Shown here: positions 12,103-25,400 of the stretch, piece by piece
How positions within the stretch are numbered: position 1 is the stretch's first letter
Layout of the letters: the number at the start of each line of letters is the position of its first letter
Origin: Neospora caninum Liverpool
Lineage: Eukaryota > Apicomplexa > Conoidasida > Eucoccidiorida > Sarcocystidae
DNA length: 64,000 nucleotides
Direction: 5' to 3'
Assembly: GCF_000208865.1 (NCBI RefSeq)
Contig: NC_018398.1
Location: forward strand, 1,116,001 to 1,180,000
Position numbers and translations under genes: made by a program
The notes under the pieces: generated by a model
Database searches by the model: none
Told to the model about the DNA's origin: nothing
Seen by the model: the letters and a program-made list of their open reading frames with translations, nothing else

Positions 12103-15100
12103 CGTGTGGAGACTAATTTCCAGAGCCTCTCGCGTTCCTCTCCTCAGAGAACTGACATGCAAACATGTGTACATACATCTGGCGGGCAGGGGTGTACGGG
12201 AGTCGAGTTGGTTGGGCGCTTCGTGAGTTTTTCCAGCCTCACCTAAAAATGTTGAAGTTAAAACGGAGAAACAGAGGGGCGACAGAAACTGTATCCACGG
12301 GGTTGGTATTAACCTCTGAATGTAGACAGCGAACACGTGCATGCAAGGATAGCACATCCATTCGTCGTTTGCGTGTGGACTCGAGAGAAGTTCTCGAGAA
12401 GCGTCTCTCTCTCTGTGTATGCGTCGTTTTCTGCGGTCAAGGGGGGCGCCAGGGAAGGTTCCGCCGGTTCTCTCGAAGCGCCAGGCGCAGGAAAAAACAG
12501 AGGAGAACAGTCTTCGAGACCGCCTCGGGTAGTCTTTTTCCTCGGTTTTTTCTGGGGAACTCGTGCAGGGTCTCCTTTCGAGATTCGTTGAACACCAGCG
12601 GCGGCCAAGCACACACACTGAACAGCGAACAGCGCGACAACGGGATCTGAGGCTATCGCAATTTCAGCCAGCGAAGAAACCAAGGCCGTTCAAACCCGAT
12701 TCGCTTGCAATTTCCACTTAGTGGGCGAGGGAAACACTCTCAACAAGCAAAGGACAGGGGAACACCGCATTCACTCGACGCATTTTAACTCTTTCGGAAT
12801 TCGCTGAGGAACAGCGTAGACAGATGAGAAAAGCGGGGGCAGACGTTGTGGCCAGGCGCCTCGCGAGCAGCGCCTCTTGCTGGGCGTCTTCATCTCTCGC
12901 TTTTTCTCTCCAACCAGAGTGCCGATCCTCCTTTTTTCGGTAGGCAAATTCAGTCCGAAACCCGGAAATGCAAATGTACAACTCGGCGGGGTGGCTGCTG
13001 CCTGCGCGCAGGGTCCCCCGGCACCTGACGAGATGATCGGCGGCTGTCGTCGGCCGTGCCATGGCATCGCAACGGCAGGAAAACGCGCTTTTTTTCGAGC
13101 CTTTTCGGGAAATCGTGGAAATACCGCGTACGCTGCCTTTGTCGCTGGGTCCCCGTGTATCTCGCGACAGACAAACAAGGGAAAAACGAATCCGAAGCGC
13201 CGGCGCGCCCCGAAGCGTAAACTCGTGGCCTCTTCTTACCGCAGACGGAGCGGCGTGGCTGCGTCGTTGAAAGAGGCGCTTTTTGTCTTTGACGATACAC
13301 TGGTTTGAGCGGAAACTGCGCACGACAACTAGGCAGCGCTCCTCTCGACCGCAGATACAGGAGTCGAGGACCACGTCCTTAGGCTGTTTGGTCGAATGCA
13401 CTGACGGGGGCAGTGCCGGGGGTGACAGATGGGCAGGGGCGGGATTTTGGTGTTCGGTTATCTTTGTTTGCTCTTTGGTACGATTTAAGCCGGGAGGTGA
13501 AGGGTGCGCAGCGGAAGGAAAGAGGAGTCACAGGTGAAGAGAGAGAGGAATCAGCCAAACGGGAGGAGTAGCGTGGTGCACCGGTGCGCGCAAGTTCGAG
13601 TCGCATACGAGGCAAGAAAGCTGACTTTTAACTTGGGAACGGATGCCAGTTCACCTCTCTCACACAAGTCGAACGCGAGAGTTCGGGCCTGCAGACTGCC
13701 AAGGGTGCTCTTGCGCTCCACTGGTAAGGTGCGAGAGACTATCGGGATGTCTGGGACAACCGCTGTCACCGATCACCGAGAGTCCCACCACTCGCGTACT
13801 GTTTTGATTTGCGTAGCGGCGTGCCTTGTTCTCCGGAGAAAATAGGAAAAACTGATGAAGTACGAGTGACCACAGCTTTGCCTGGGAAGCGTGAGCAACG
13901 GCAGCGCTCAAGAGCAGTATACGGTTGTCAGGAACGGCGCGGCGCAGAGACTGTAGCACAAGAGCTTTCCCCTTGGGTTCCTCTCAAACAGCGAAGGGAC
14001 CAAATAGTTCGGAAAAGCCCCGGCCGTTCTCCTGGGAGACGCGAATGACAACTGGAATATAATGCTTTAGATCTGTCGACCGTCGTCCACCGTCAGCCTT
14101 CTTGGTGGTGCTCGAGCGATCCAAACGTGGCATGGTACAGGGGATGCAGTCACTGTTTCACCGATAAGCATAGAAACAAGAAAGTTGGCAAACCAAGTGG
14201 GGTCAACAGAGCGGTTGTGAGGAACAGCAGCAGTGGAAACAAGATGGGGGGCAAGTCACGGGTGAAAGAAGTCGATGTTTGGCTCCCCGAGGGTGTTGAA
14301 GCGCCTGGTCGTTTCGCATCTGGATTCCGTGGAAACCAGAGAAGACACTGACAATTGACATGTTTCCTAACTTGTGTAAAGTATTTTGCAACCGGCGAGG
14401 ACGCTGAGAATAGTGGGCCAGGAACTTCCCGGGGAAATCACCCCGCAAAACACTGCGGCTGCTCATGTTTTGTACCAAACCAAGGAAAACCTAGACACCG
14501 ACCTAGCTGTGCCTTCGAGTGGGCATCTCAGATATCCGGAGTTCCTGTCTACAACAGCCTTTTCTGATGGTCCTCTGCGCGTGTTGCCTGTCGTTCTTTC
14601 AGTCACCCTCGAAATCGTCTACGTTCCAGTTGTGCTAACCATCCGGGGCGAGCCAGCACATTCCGTTTCCACCCGGTCTGTACCGGAGGCGCTTCCTCCA
14701 TATTCACAGAGGAAAAGGGTCCGAAGAAAGGCGGGCAAAGGAAAGCTCCTGTGACCATCTCTATCTGCAAATGCCGTATCATAACACGGGGATCAGTCGG
14801 TCGCTGCATGTTTCCAGAAGGCTGCATCTGTGGCTTTCCTTCCAGAGATGCGAAATGCTCCGTAACGTCATGTCTCTCTCACTCTCCTTTCGTGTCTAAG
14901 ATCGAGAACCTTCCACATGGTAGGGCTCACGGCTCCTTGGCCGCCTGATGCCCACCCTCACCTGATACTGGCATATCACCCTTTTCTCAAGCGGGAATGG
15001 GAGTCATTCCTCCTCTCATTTGCGCTTCCCTTCTCTGCCGAAGCCTCGGGTTTGTCTTGTTCTTCGCCTCGTGAGAATTGCCCCCGGACCCCTCATTTTT

Positions 15101-16460
15101 TTACCAAGACTGCGAAAAGCAGGTTAAGCACCGGCGGGAGCAAACACGCGAGCAGCTTTTAAGCAGTCAACCGAGTCCAAATGACAGCACGCGAACGAAG
15201 GCAGCCGGAAGGCGATTCCGACGGAGCAGTCGCCAGAGAACATACCTGAAACTTGCAAGGAATGGTGCCGTGTTCTGCTTCACGAAAAAACCCTCCAATA
15301 TGGGCGGGTCCACTTCAGTCAATCGGTCCATCCTGTTGATGAAGTGCGAGCATTTCTCTCTGCCACGTCCTTTTCTCTGTCTTCAACCTGCAAAGCACGG
15401 TCTCCCAGTCCTTTCCTTGCGTGTGATCTCGAGGCATTGCATTGTGGGTGCTTCGAGTTTCAAGTTGATTCTGTCCCCGTTACTTTCACACCAGTTGTTC
15501 CTTTCCCCCTTACTTTCACACCAGTTGTTCCTTTCCCCCTTACTTTCACACCAGTTGTTCCTTTCCCCCTTACTTTCACACCAGTTGTTCCTTTCCCCCG
15601 TACTTGCACACAACCATTCGTGTCGTAAGAGAATCGACCCCCGAACCTTCCTCTTTTGTGGGCGTCTCTCAGATATAAGTCACGAGTCGATTTGTGGCGG
15701 CACACACGTTTCTATTTTCTAGGATATTTCACCCCGTTTTTTTACTGTAGTATGCGGTTTGTACTCTTGGCCCCTTTGACGCCTTCAGCGGAGGCGTGTT
15801 GCATCTCGCGCACATGCTGCCTGCAGGCCTTTTCACCTCTTCTGCTCCTCTTTCAGTTCAGCAAATGCACGAAGGTAGGAGGATTCTCAGGCGTTCTGTC
15901 CCCACGAGAAATCGATCAACCGCTGTTTGTGCGATCGGCGACCGACACCCGGGCAGTCGCGCTCTCTCGGCGAAACGCTTTCTCCAAACGCGGCGACTCT
16001 CAAAGAACTCTCTGCATTTCCAGTGTTCGCCGGGTACTCCTCGTCCCTCGCCTTTTCTGCCTGTAGAGATTTGAAGGGTCTTTTCGGTTCTTGTCTTGAG
16101 TTTCCGGAGCGACCTTTCCCGTGGCGAGATCGGCGATCGCGCGCAAAGTCGCCGCCATAACGGACACGCGCTTGAGGCGCCTCAAAAGCGCTTCGATTCA
16201 AATTTCAGTTTGGGGCTTTTCGCGAGAAAGGCGGACCGTCTCCGCTGTTCTTTTCTCCCGGACGCATTCATTTCTCGCTCGCTTTTTCTCTCCGCCGCCT
16301 GCCTGGTGGCGTCGCGGTCTTTTCTTGCCTTGGAACAACGTGAAAAACGCGTCCTATTCTCCCAGACACCTCGCCAACTTCTTCCGGGCCGCCCCTCGCA
16401 GCGCTCCGCTCTTGTCTCCAGTCGCGCGAACGGATCCTCCTGTCTCTCTCTCTCTGCAAA
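12103..16460. other. Divergent intergenic region between phosphatase and TARBP1-like gene
   Basis: The two flanking genes start outward, so this 4.4 kb should hold both promoters and 5' UTRs. The phosphatase frame stays open up to 12618, so its left end may be coding. A TGCATGC word is at 12338-12344. A minus frame of 227 codons at 12718-13401 matches nothing I know. A 30-bp tandem array lies at 15480-15604. No RNA gene was recognised. Confidence 0.6.
15480..15604. repeat. 30-bp tandem repeat, four full copies plus a partial
   Basis: Unit TTACTTTCACACCAGTTGTT followed by CCTTTCCCCC. The copies are almost identical and butt directly against each other. The right edge decays (TACTTGCACAC). It lies about 0.86 kb upstream of the TARBP1-like start codon. 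Confidence 0.95.
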
Positions 16461-19400
16461 ATGGGCCCTCCTTCTCCACCTCTCTCTTCCTGCGCATCCC
16501 CTGGCGCCTCTTCGTCTCCCCACGTCTCTCCTGCTTCGTGTCCGCCTCCGTTCTCGCCTGCGCTCGCCGCTCTCGTGCGTTTCTGCACGGACCTTTCCCG
16601 TCTGCCTGTCCCCGGCTCCGCCTCCCATAATCTTCTCGCTTCTTTCCTGGACCCGCTGCGGCTCTCGCCTGCTGTCTCTTCTCAAGAACCCTCACAGGCT
16701 TGTGTCTCTCCGCGCGTTGACAGCCGACAAGGCCTCGTCGCAGAGATTTCAGACCTTCTGCTGCCGAATGTGCTCTTCCAGTTTCGCCTCGCGACCGCCC
16801 TGTCAGACAGGGAAGTCGACACCATTGAGATCGCCTTCCCAGTCTCTCAGCTTTCCGGGAAAACAGGCGTGAAAGCCTTTTCCTTCTCGGCGTCTGGTGA
16901 GCAAGACAGAGCTCGCGACACAGGCGACGCCTCGTATCCCGACCGCATTGCCTGCCGTTCCTCCCCGGAAGCCACTGCACTTTCCCTGACTCGCCTCGCC
17001 CCCTTGTCTCTTCCTGTCGCTCGGCTGCTCCTAGAGAGTATCCTCATCCTTCGCGCCAGGGCTACGCCGCCTTTCTGCCGCTCTGCGGATTCTTCTTCGC
17101 CCTCCCCGTCTCCCCTCCCCTCTGGCCCAGAGGCCTTGCAGCCTTTCCGTCTCCTCCTGGTTCTCCTTTCTTCGACGGCTGTCTCTGGACCGTCGCGGCG
17201 AGAAGGCAAGGCGGCGAAAAAGGAACGCCGACGCGAGAGAGAGAACAAGAGACGCGAAAAGGGACCGAACCCCTCCGGCGACTCTGCGACGTCTGCCTCT
17301 CCCGTCCCACGAGAGAAGACGCAGAAAGGAAAGCACGGCAAGGAGTCGCCTCGTCGCGCGCTCTCCTGGATCGAGCTCAGCAGCCTCCAAGACCGGACCA
17401 TCACGACGAAACTCGCGTGTCGAATCCTCGCCGAGCTTCTCTCCTCGCCTGCTTCCGAAAAAGCCTCGGAGGCATGCCGCTTTTGTCTCCAGAAGAACCA
17501 AGTTGAGCACAGTCGCTCGCGAGACCTAGACTCTGAGAAACAGCCCAAAGCCGACGGGGAAGGCGACGCGCTTCTCTTCTCCCCGTGCGCATGCGCTCTG
17601 TCGCGGGGATCGCTCTGGATTCTCGACGAACTTTGCCGCGCCCGAAACCAAGCACGAAACGCCGAAGACTTCCAGCATGGAGAACTCGGTTTGAGCAGCG
17701 CAGAAAAGAGAGCCGAAGGCGCGGAGGGAGACAGTACCCATGGCGCAGGCCGTGCACTGCGAGGCGGGCACGAACAAGGCGACGCAGACGAGACGGCAAC
17801 GCCAAACAGCCTGGCCGCGCGAGAAGAATGTCACCGCCTCCTCGCAGAGGCCCCGCTGACATGCGATGGCGCGGTCGCGCTCCTCGAGGCTTGGATGATT
17901 CTCTTGCAGGAAAACGGCGAGAAGACGGTAAGGAGTCGAGAGAAAGACGAAGAGGGAAAGGAGAGAACGGCGAAATACTGTACAACGAAACGGACAAAAG
18001 CGGACGCATGCGAGAGACATAGATGACGCCATGGGAGCTCTCACTTCAACCCTTCCTTTTCGCGGCGCCTCGTCTCATGTTATATATATATATATGCATA
18101 ATCTTATAATATACATATATTCATGTTGTTTGTATATATATGTAGTGTTATATATATCTATATATATTCGTGTTATATATATATATATATATATATGTGT
18201 GTCAGCGAGCGGCGAGCTGTGAGTGTATGCAGTTCTGCATGTGTGTCATGGGTGCTTTTCGTTGGTTTCTCCCGTCTCGCGTTCCTGGTGTCTCTCGTGC
18301 TCGGCGCTCTCCGGTACCGGCCTACTGCCCCTGGCGCTGTGTCTCTGTTCTTGGTGCTGTCCTCGCGTGGCCGCGTCACTCGGACTGGGAGTTTCCCCCT
18401 TCCTGTTTCTGCGATGCCGTTTCGCCACTTCCTTTCCTTCCTCTTTGCCTGGCTTCAGGAGCTGCGCCGGCTGTCGCTTCGTGTCCTTCCGCTCCTCCAT
18501 GACCTATGCACTTCGTCGACTTTCCAAGGCACGCGAAAAAGCATCTACAGCCGCGTCCTTCCGCTTGTTCTCGGCGACGGCCTCTCCGCGGGCCAGGCGA
18601 GTCTCTTTCTTCTTTCGCTGATTGCCACGCTCCTGGAGGGGCATTCCCGCCTTTGCTTTGCCGTGTCGAGGTCTGTTCCTCCGCTTCCTGCTCGCGCCAC
18701 CGCGCCCTCAGGGAGCCCCGAGACTTCCGCATCTTCTGCGAACCTGCCGAGTTTGATCTTCCCGCCTTCCTCGTGCTTCGTCGCGTCTTCCGCCGAGCCT
18801 GGAGCCCAAGGGGACGGTGTCCCGTCGGGCCCCACCGCGGGGGACGGGGCGGCTCTGGAGCCCAGTGGAGACTCTCTGCATGCCGCGTGCTCGGCTGTCC
18901 CCCCAGCGTTTGGGAGGCACGACACCCCAGACCTCTTGCGGACGAAGAACGGCCACCTTGTGGACAGGGAAGATGCGTTTGATCTCGCGCTTCGCTTTCC
19001 AGACCTTTTCTTTTTCCCGCGGCTCTCAGTCACGAAGCGAGGCCGCTGGTTGTACGTTGCGAAGACCGCAGGAAACGCGACAGGCCCCGGCGAGGCCGCG
19101 AAAAACGCGCACGCCTCTCTCCAGGCTCGAGACGAGCGGTGGGCGTGGCTGTTTCAAGGCCTCGTGGACTCTACACCTCTCAATCGAAAACGTTCTCGCG
19201 CGCTGTTGGAGCTGTTCCAGGCGACAGAGCAACAGCCTCTCCTCAGGGCGCTCCGCGCCACGCGGGGCGACAGAGAGGGCGGAAGAGACCGGGGACTCCC
19301 GAGCGGCGAGGCCGACATACCCCCGCGGCTGGCCGCCGAGGCAGACGGGAAACTGAGAGACTTCGCGGCGGAACTGGCGCGGTGTGGGGTGTCTCCGGAA

Positions 19401-22400
19401 GCCCAGGAGGTGGGCTGGCAGGCCTTTGTCCAGCTGCTCGAGGCCCTCGAGGACTTTTCGCAGCATCTGGTGAAGCAGCAGTGGAGACACATGCGGCGGC
19501 TGTGTGCCCTGAGCGCGAAAGTGTCTCTTCACCTGCGACTCGCATCCGGGGGGAGTCACCAGAGACAGGAGAGCGTGACTCGAGGCGGCCCTGGGCCCCA
19601 CGAGAAAGCTGACGGTTCCGGAGACGCGGAGCCGGCGACGTGGCCTGGCGATGCAGGAGAAACGTTTTGCGTTCTGTCCTTTGCCTCGTTCTCTCCGTCC
19701 TTCTTCTCCGTCGTTCACGCGTGCGAGCTCGGAGACAGACTCCGCGAAGAGGACTCCCGTTCGGCCTCGGGTTCTGGGCGTCCGATCTCCCCGCTGGTGC
19801 TTCAACCTCTGTGGGCCGAGACAGTGTTGCGGCGGATTCTCTCGCACGACAACGCCCTCCTCACGCGTTCGCTTCTCCTCGTCTTCCTCTCTTCGTGCGT
19901 CGAGGAGATGCGCCTGCACCCGCTGCTCGCGCATTGCATGCAGCCGCAGATGCGCCGCGCGACTTCGGCCGTCCAGCGAGGTTCTGCCGCGCGCGCCTCG
20001 GGAGACAGGGGCGAAAACCTGCGCAGCCTCCAGACGCCCAGCGAGACGCCGAGGGGCGGACGCGCGGACGAGAGACACGAGAGACACGAGAGACAGGAAG
20101 GCCTGGCGAGTTCCAGCGTGTGGACCTCCTCGTTCAATCTCGCGGCGAGGGCGGCGGCGGCCGCAGAGGGCGGCGCCAGGCGCGACAGCGACGGGCCGCC
20201 TGAGCTCCTCTGCATCGGCTGGGACTTCTTTCTTCACGCGCTACTCCCGAGTCTCGCTGCGTCGAACCTGTACAGTCGGAGCAGCGACAGCCACGTCGTG
20301 GAGAAGACCGTGCAAAGATTCATAAAGAGCCGCCTCGTAGCCGAATACCTGATCCAGACCTGGAGCCTGCACGTCACAGACGCCCCCTGCGCCGCCAGCT
20401 GCGGGAGGCCCCAGATGCACGTCGCGTCTTCTGCGGATCCTGCGTCTGGCGCCGCGCGACGTTGCCCGCCCCCGGCGAAGACGGAGAACAGCGCCTGTCT
20501 CTGTGGACCCGTCAGCGGCGCGGTCCCGTCTGCCCAAGACGCTTTTTCGTCGCTGGAGAACCTGCCGCGCGTCGTGTGTGGCCGGGCGGCAGAACGCAGT
20601 GTCGGGGAGTTTCTCGTCGCGATGAGCTCCTGCAATCTAACCTACACGCCGTTCCGCGTCTGGCTACAATCGCTGAACTCGCTCGCTACTGCGCCGCCTT
20701 CCGGCCCTCCATGCTCGCCCGTCTCGCCGGGGGCTCGCGGCCACTCAGGCGATGCACCGGTCTGCCTGGGTCGGGGCGTCTCTCGCGAGCGTCTCCCTGC
20801 GTTTGTGTGTCTCCTGCGGCAGCTGCTCCAGCACATTCCCGCCGTCGTTCGCGCGCCTCTATGTTCGCGCCTTCTTCGCTTTCTCTCGCTGCATGCGCAG
20901 CCTTCGTCGCTGTCGCCTCTCGACCTCGCGCTCCTCTTCGCCGACGCAGGAGCCGCCTTGCCCGCCCCGTCCCCTTCGCGAGGAGACACCCCACACCCGC
21001 AGGCGGAAAGCGGGAGGTCGGAGAGTGTCGGAATAGCGCCGTCCAATCTGGCCGTAGGCCAGAAACTTCTCCTCACGGTTTTCCCTGACGCCCGAGCCTT
21101 CCGGCGAGCTCTTCTCTCGCTCTTTGCCGTGCTTCTTCGAGACGACCCCTCGCATCACGTGCAAGGCAGTGATGGCCGTGGACTCTCGGGCGCCCCCGAA
21201 AATGAGGCAGGTGCCTGCGAGGCAAAGACGCAGTTCGTCGGCGACTTCCCCAGAGATATTTTGTGCGAAAAAGTCGCCGTCGGCTGTCTCCGCATGTGCG
21301 ACATGGCCCGCGGCCTCGCGACCGACTACGACGTCCAGCAGGTGGGCCGTCTCGGCTGTGCGCGCCGAGGAGACACGAAAAGGGACAGGAGAGAAAAACG
21401 GTTAACAGAAGCAGTAACGGAGACAGAAGGGGGAGGAGGGCGAGAAGCGCGAGGTGCGGCTGAAGCCACGGAGAAGCGAAACGCAAGAAGGCAGAAGTGA
21501 CACAGGGACAGAGACAGAAACACACACAACAGAGAGACGAATTTACGGGTGGGAACAGGGTCTCTGGTTGCCGACTGGGAGAGGGAAGGAAAGGGAAGGA
21601 AAGGGCGTGGATGGTGTTTTCATCCCGATGTCTCCCTGGTTGGTCCGAATCGACAAACAACAGAGGTGTTTGTCTTTGACGTTTTCGACAACCATTGCAG
21701 AGACAGAGTCGGCGTCCTCGTCGTCGGGTTCAGTTCTACTTTGGACTTCAACTTCTTTGAGTGTCTCTACAGGAGGCGGCTATGCTGCTGTTTTCTTCGC
21801 CAGCTCTTCTCCGAGTTTACTCTCGCCCCACGCTTCCGTCTCTCTCTGTCCGGTCGAAGTTGGCGGCTCTCTCAGCCTTCCTGCGCCTCCAATGCACAGC
21901 GCCCCTCCTGTCTTCTTCCTCGTCTCGGGGGCATTCGCAGGCGCAGGCAGAGGCTGCCTGGTTCACGGCGGAACTCCCGGTAAGAAGACAAGGCACCTGA
22001 AGCGTCCGTGGTCTCTTTTGCGCGGTCGTCTGAAAGCGGTTTCTGTCGACAATGCTCCTTCGTTAAATGACTCGTGCCGCAGTGGGCCTCGGCGGGGTCG
22101 ATGACACAGCGAAAGCCTTCACGATGTCTCCGTACACCTGCGGCTTTCTGTTCCCTTTTTCACTCCCCCGGCCTCGCACGTCTCCGCTTTTTCCGAGGCT
22201 TCCTCCGTTCCCTGTCGCCCTCGCTGTAGTTCCTGCGCCCTCGCCGTCGGTGGGTTAAGAGTCGGATTGGGGAAGAGCCAGCGGCGGCGACTTCTGGTTC
22301 CCTCGCGTTCGCCGCTGGAAAGAAGCTTCTGTTGTTTATCGAGTGCACCCTTCAGTCGGTTGCGAGCGAGGTCGTCGCGTACATAGTCTGCCACCTTACA

Positions 22401-25400
22401 ACGCTGGCGCGCTGTACGGACGAGGATTCCTCCGGCGCGGGCGAAGACGAAACTCCACAAGGAAATCCTCTAAGGTGAGACTGAAGCGTCCGGTTCCACC
22501 GCCTTGCCTTCGCCCTCTGGTCGCCCCTACCCTCGTTTGCACCCAATCCCGTGTATTTGAGTGTGTCTCGCTCTGCCCTCGCTCTGCCCTCGCTCTGCCC
22601 CTCTCTCGCCTTCTTTTTCTTCGTCTCTTCTCGTTCTCACGGATCAGCAGATGGGTGTGCTCCCCACCTCGTTTCTCTCGCCAGGTCTCGCGTCTCCGTT
22701 TCTCTTTTCCTCTTTCTGCCGGGAGCGCTCGGCGACTCCTCGCTTGCCCAGCTGTCTGCGCCTCTGTCTCGGACTCCTTCTCTGGCTATGGCTTCGGGTC
22801 TGTTTTTTCTCAGCGTGCATGCGCTCTGCGTCAGCTTGCCCGTCTACGCGTCGACCGTGAACGCGCTGTCTCTGCTGGGTAGCCGCCACAGCGGCTGGCT
22901 TGCCCCGCTGATCGCTCGGTGCGAAGAAATCGTTCTCGCCTCCGGCCTTGACCCTGCCACGCAAACCTCGCCCCGTAAGAACCGCGGCCTAAAGAGGAGA
23001 AAAAGGCAGAGAAAACGGGAAACGCGGAGACAGACCGCGCGCGGTAGCCTGGAGGAGCGGGAAGGCTGGAACGACGCCACTCGCCCAGGGATACATCAGA
23101 AGAGAAGAGAGAAAAAGTGTGAGAACGAGGACGCAGAAGAGCATGCGAAAGAGAAGCAGACAATGCAGGAGATTTCGAGGGAAGAGGGAGAGAAGAGGAG
23201 ACGAGCGGGCGAAAACCTCTCTAAAGAGAGGGAGATTTGCTATCACCAGGAAGGAGAATGAGGAGGTGATGAGCAGCCGAGAGCGAAGCTGGTAGGGCGA
23301 CGGCAGCAGAAACCGTTGACTGGGCGGAGTGTCTCTGCGCGATTTACGACCTGAAAAGAACGCAACGCATATCCCCGTGTCTGTAGGGAAACGGATATCT
23401 TGTGTGTTCTCGGCGGAAGTCTCTCAACTGCTCTTCTCGCTTTTCCCTTCTCGTTTTTACCCGCGTGCCTTCTTTCGAGTGGTTTTGCTGGTGCCGCGGG
23501 GGCAGAGCCCGTTGCCGCTTTTGTCTTTTCGTCGCCTTCTCTGTTGTCTCTTCGTCGCATGCCCACGAGGGTCTGAAACGATGCACAGCAGCCGCCACGA
23601 CGCGGCTCGGCGGAGACCGTGGATCTTTTCTAGCGCCGTATGGTTGGGGTTGCTAACGTGGCAGCGCATACTGGGCGATAAACAACGCCTCGAGACAGCC
23701 TCAGGCGTTTCGGATACGGTATCTGTCTAAGCGCGAAGTGACGGAGAGTGTGAAGTCGCTGGAAAATGCGAGCGTTTCTCTCCTTTTACAAACGGCTTCG
23801 CGTTTACCCCGTCATTCTCGCTTCTGGTCAAATTTTCAGTCAAGTTTGTCGCTCCTGCGTGATTTGTTTTCTCCTCGCCTCTTGCGTTCCTCAGGACACC
23901 TTCTCCTCGTGGCGGCGGCGCTGACTCTTCTCTCTGCGGCTGCGCCCGCTCTCCTTCCTGCCGTCTCGTCTGTTTCTGCGTGTGAACGAAGCGAAGACGA
24001 TCCGACCCAGATCGAGGCACGTGCGCAGCGCGTCTGCTACCTCTTTCTCCTCGTTTTTCTCGCCAAAGTAAATCGCCACTTAGCTGTGCAGCGTCGGCTC
24101 GCCGCCCCCGTTTTCTGTACAGCCCAGGAAGATAGCGACAAAGGTAGGAGTGAGAAAGAGAGAAGAAAAAGGGAAGAGAGAGAACGAAGGAAAGACGAGT
24201 AAGGGAAAGAGAAGAAAGAGGGAGAGAGAGAACGAAGGAAAGACGAGTAAGGGAAAGAGAAGAAAGAGGGAGAGAGAGAACGAAGGAAAGACGAGTAAGG
24301 GAAAGAGAAGAAAGAAGGAGAGAGAGAACGAAGGAAAGACGAGTAAGGGAAAGAGGGGGATAGAAAAGACGGCAAACTTGAGAACGCGGGGAGCGCAGGT
24401 GCCAGAGTTGCGCAAGGCCCGGAAGCAAAGAGAGCGACGGGCGACAAGAGAGAAGAAAAGAGGCAGGCGGGATGCAATGCCGCGAGACAGCGTGGACGGG
24501 CGAGGAGCGTGAACTGGCCAAGACGCCGGACAAGACAGGCGAGATCCTGAAAGACGAAATATCCGGCACGGAACGCGTGCAGCCCGACTCAGCTGTGTGT
24601 GTTTCCTACCCGGCGGTTTCCTGGTTGGAAGCGTCTTCCCTTCTCTCTGCTCTCCTTTTTCGTTTCCCTGTTGGTGTTTTTCTTCGTGTTTGCCTCCCGT
24701 CTGGGTCGCGTCTTCTTCACCCTGTCCCTTTTCGTCTCTGCGCGCCTTCACTTCCTTTCTCCTGTGCTCGCCGACAATCCCCTCTCAGGCGACATGCTTC
24801 TCCTTGCCACGGTTGCGGCCTCTCCCGGCGGAGCGCCTGCGCCGCCTCTGCCCCTGGCACCCTCTGAAGGCCCCGACAGCTCGTCCCCTCCCGCGGCGTC
24901 TCTCTTTGCTTTCTCGGAGGTCGGCGAGTTCTCGACGTGGCCTGGAATCCTCAGCAGCTTCCACCGAGCCCGCGCGACGCTCCTGGACTTCCTCGCGTCC
25001 GCATCCCTCGGTTCTTCTTCCTCTCCCGCCGCCGCCCCGTCGGCGTCTCTCCTCGGGAGGTTCTTGCATGCGGAGCTGGGCGGTGGTTCACCGAGCGGCT
25101 CAGCGGATCTGAGTGGCTGGGCGCCTTCTTCGATTGACTTTTCCCCTGCGTCGCTCTCTCCCGGGTCTTGCGCGGCGTCGGTGTCGCCCCTTCCAGGCGC
25201 TGAGACTCCGTCCGCCTCGGCTCTCGACTTCTCTCGCCTTCCGCCTCGCCTCCGCGCTTCCCTCGATGCCCGCATGCAAGCGGCTCGGCAAGCGCCCGAC
25301 GTGGCTCGGCTAGCCTCTTCGGCGGGTCTCTCAGTCTCCCGCGTCGTCGCTCTGTCGCTGATGAGCGAGATCGACGGGTGTCCCTCTCCAGCCCTGCCCT

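Noticed and set aside
13565..13610. tRNA-like TAGCGTGGT and GTTCGAGTC boxes
   Set aside because: The boxes are only about 20 bp apart, too close for a tRNA, and no acceptor stem pairs around them.
15480..15604. Possible CRISPR array
   Set aside because: Units abut directly with no unique spacers, and the setting is a eukaryotic nuclear genome.
18031..18222. Peptides made of Tyr-Ile repeats
   Set aside because: Translation of TA microsatellite in an intron. The same artefact appears at every TA tract in the ACC gene.
19026..20237. 403-codon minus-strand ORF
   Set aside because: Antisense of exon 2 of the TARBP1-like gene, which is phase-locked to its neighbours. The frame is Arg-rich and has no motif.
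24037..24751. Minus-strand Ser/Phe-rich repeat protein
   Set aside because: It is the antisense of the 48-bp intronic repeat. Flanking plus-strand exons join in phase without it.
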